20,359 nt of DNA. Origin: Penaeus vannamei. Lineage: Eukaryota > Arthropoda > Malacostraca > Decapoda > Penaeidae. The translations under genes were made by a program, and so were the position numbers. The stretch lies in NCBI RefSeq assembly GCF_042767895.1, contig NC_091589.1:9302787-9323145 (forward strand), given 5' to 3'. The notes under the pieces are model-generated. The model did not search any database, was not told the DNA's origin, and worked only from the letters and a program-made list of their open reading frames with translations. Below are positions 19,501 to 20,359 of the stretch, piece after piece; the stretch's first letter is position 1; every line of letters begins with the position of its first letter.

Positions 19501-20010
19501 TGAGCAAAGCATAATCAATGCAAAATCCTAGTTCATTTTAAGTATTTCAAGAAGGCTGGCGGCACGACCTTGCGTATTCATGTGAGAATTTACAATATTT
19601 TTTCCACATAACTCTTATATTCTACTATTTGCTATTGTCTTTCTTTCCATTACACTTCCATATTACGACTTGCTTCTGTTTTACACTTTTCTTTCTACTA
19701 CTTTTACATTTTACGATTTGTTTTGGACTTGTTAATTTTCGTTTCCTTCATTCGTAATTTCTTTTTTCCCATTACAAGTGCATTATACATTTGTAACTAT
19801 TTTATGCTGTTTCTTTCTTTTCTTAATCTGCTTCTGTAAATTTGCTTTTCCTCTAACGTTTTAATTCTTTTGTTCCTATGATATCTATATTTCATATTTG
19901 CTACATTTGTTCTTAGAAAGTTACTTAGTGATGATCTGGTGAAATTAGGAGTATCATATTGTAGGTTTGGAAAACACCTCCGTTTTAAGTCCCACCCCAA
20001 AAAACTTCAA
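19501..20010. other. no gene recognised; T-rich
   Basis: T-rich sequence on the plus strand. A minus-strand frame (19797-20000) is open and Lys/Arg-rich but matches nothing I know. Confidence 0.4.
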
Positions 20011-20016
20011 CTATAT

Positions 20017-20359
20017 AATGATTATGATAATGATACTATTACTAATACTACGACTGTTGATAATAATGATAATAATAACGATGATGATGATACTGATTAT
20101 AATAATAACGATGATGATGATACTGATTATAATAATGATTATAATAATGATAATGATAATAATAATACAGTCATAATAATAATAACATATTATTGTTATT
20201 ATTATGTTAAAAAAGTGATAGTCATGATGATGATGATAATGATAACAAGAAAAACAATATCAATGATAACAATAATAATGATTATAACAATAATAATAAT
20301 CATTATTATAATGATGACAATAATAATATTAGTAATAAAGTATATATCTAATAATAATA
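20017..20359. repeat. AAT/GAT trinucleotide-type repeat
   Basis: ATAATGATG and AATAATAAC words fill the right end. A 36-bp stretch is directly duplicated near 20060-20130 (AACGATGATGATGATACTG occurs twice). A hairpin with about 14-bp arms of CATAATAATAATAA lies at 20172-20206. The repeat continues beyond the window edge. Confidence 0.95.

Overview
This is animal nuclear DNA, most likely from a decapod crustacean and probably a penaeid shrimp. That is inference: the genes are animal-specific and intron-split, the background is AT-rich, and dinucleotide and tetranucleotide repeats are extremely dense and long, as is known for penaeid genomes. There is no bacterial-style gene layout. Most long open frames are repeat artefacts such as Cys/Val runs from (GT)n or His/Thr runs from (CA)n. 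The recognisable genes are short exons found by joining splice sites and reading the minus strand.

Two genes are recognised, both on the minus strand. (1) The 5' end of a CARMIL-type actin regulator (capping protein, Arp2/3 and myosin-I linker). Its start codon is at 11432 and its coding exons are 11396-11432, 7838-7935 and 7637-7687, giving 62 in-phase residues of the N-terminal PH-like domain. A CRE-like element lies about 155 bp upstream of the ATG. (2) A p53/p63/p73-family gene with exons at 4685-4859 (cut by the gap), 3597-3723 and 3099-3185. They encode the second half of the DNA-binding domain, including the FMC..SCVGG.NRRP and VRVCACP motifs, followed by a basic linker and the first strand of the tetramerisation region. 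The p53 exons lie 3' of the CARMIL exons on the same strand, across a run of exactly 500 N. Either p53 is nested in a CARMIL intron or the scaffold join is wrong.

Region by region: 1-1276 has no gene, only a (GA)n tract. 1277-2131 (+) is a decayed, internally deleted piggyBac-like transposase. 2132-4859 holds the p53 3' part, with a roughly 700-bp (GT)n block filling most of one intron. 4860-5359 is the N gap. 5360-6640 is tandem-repeat DNA: TCAG, then a 16-bp minisatellite, then pyrimidine-rich degenerate repeat. 7637-11432 is the CARMIL 5' region with a 3.46-kb first intron. 11433-20359 is mostly intergenic, with compound (CA)/(TA)/(GT) microsatellites, an inverted repeat at 13965-14208, a weak candidate first exon at 16672-16782, a four-copy tandem repeat near 17.3 kb, TCAC-type repeats near 19.4 kb and AAT/GAT-type repeats at the right end.

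Nothing here is clearly a new biological system. The points most worth checking are the CARMIL/p53 arrangement, the missing tetramerisation exon of p53, the CA-repeat beside a p53 splice acceptor, and the piggyBac remnant antisense to the p53 3' region.
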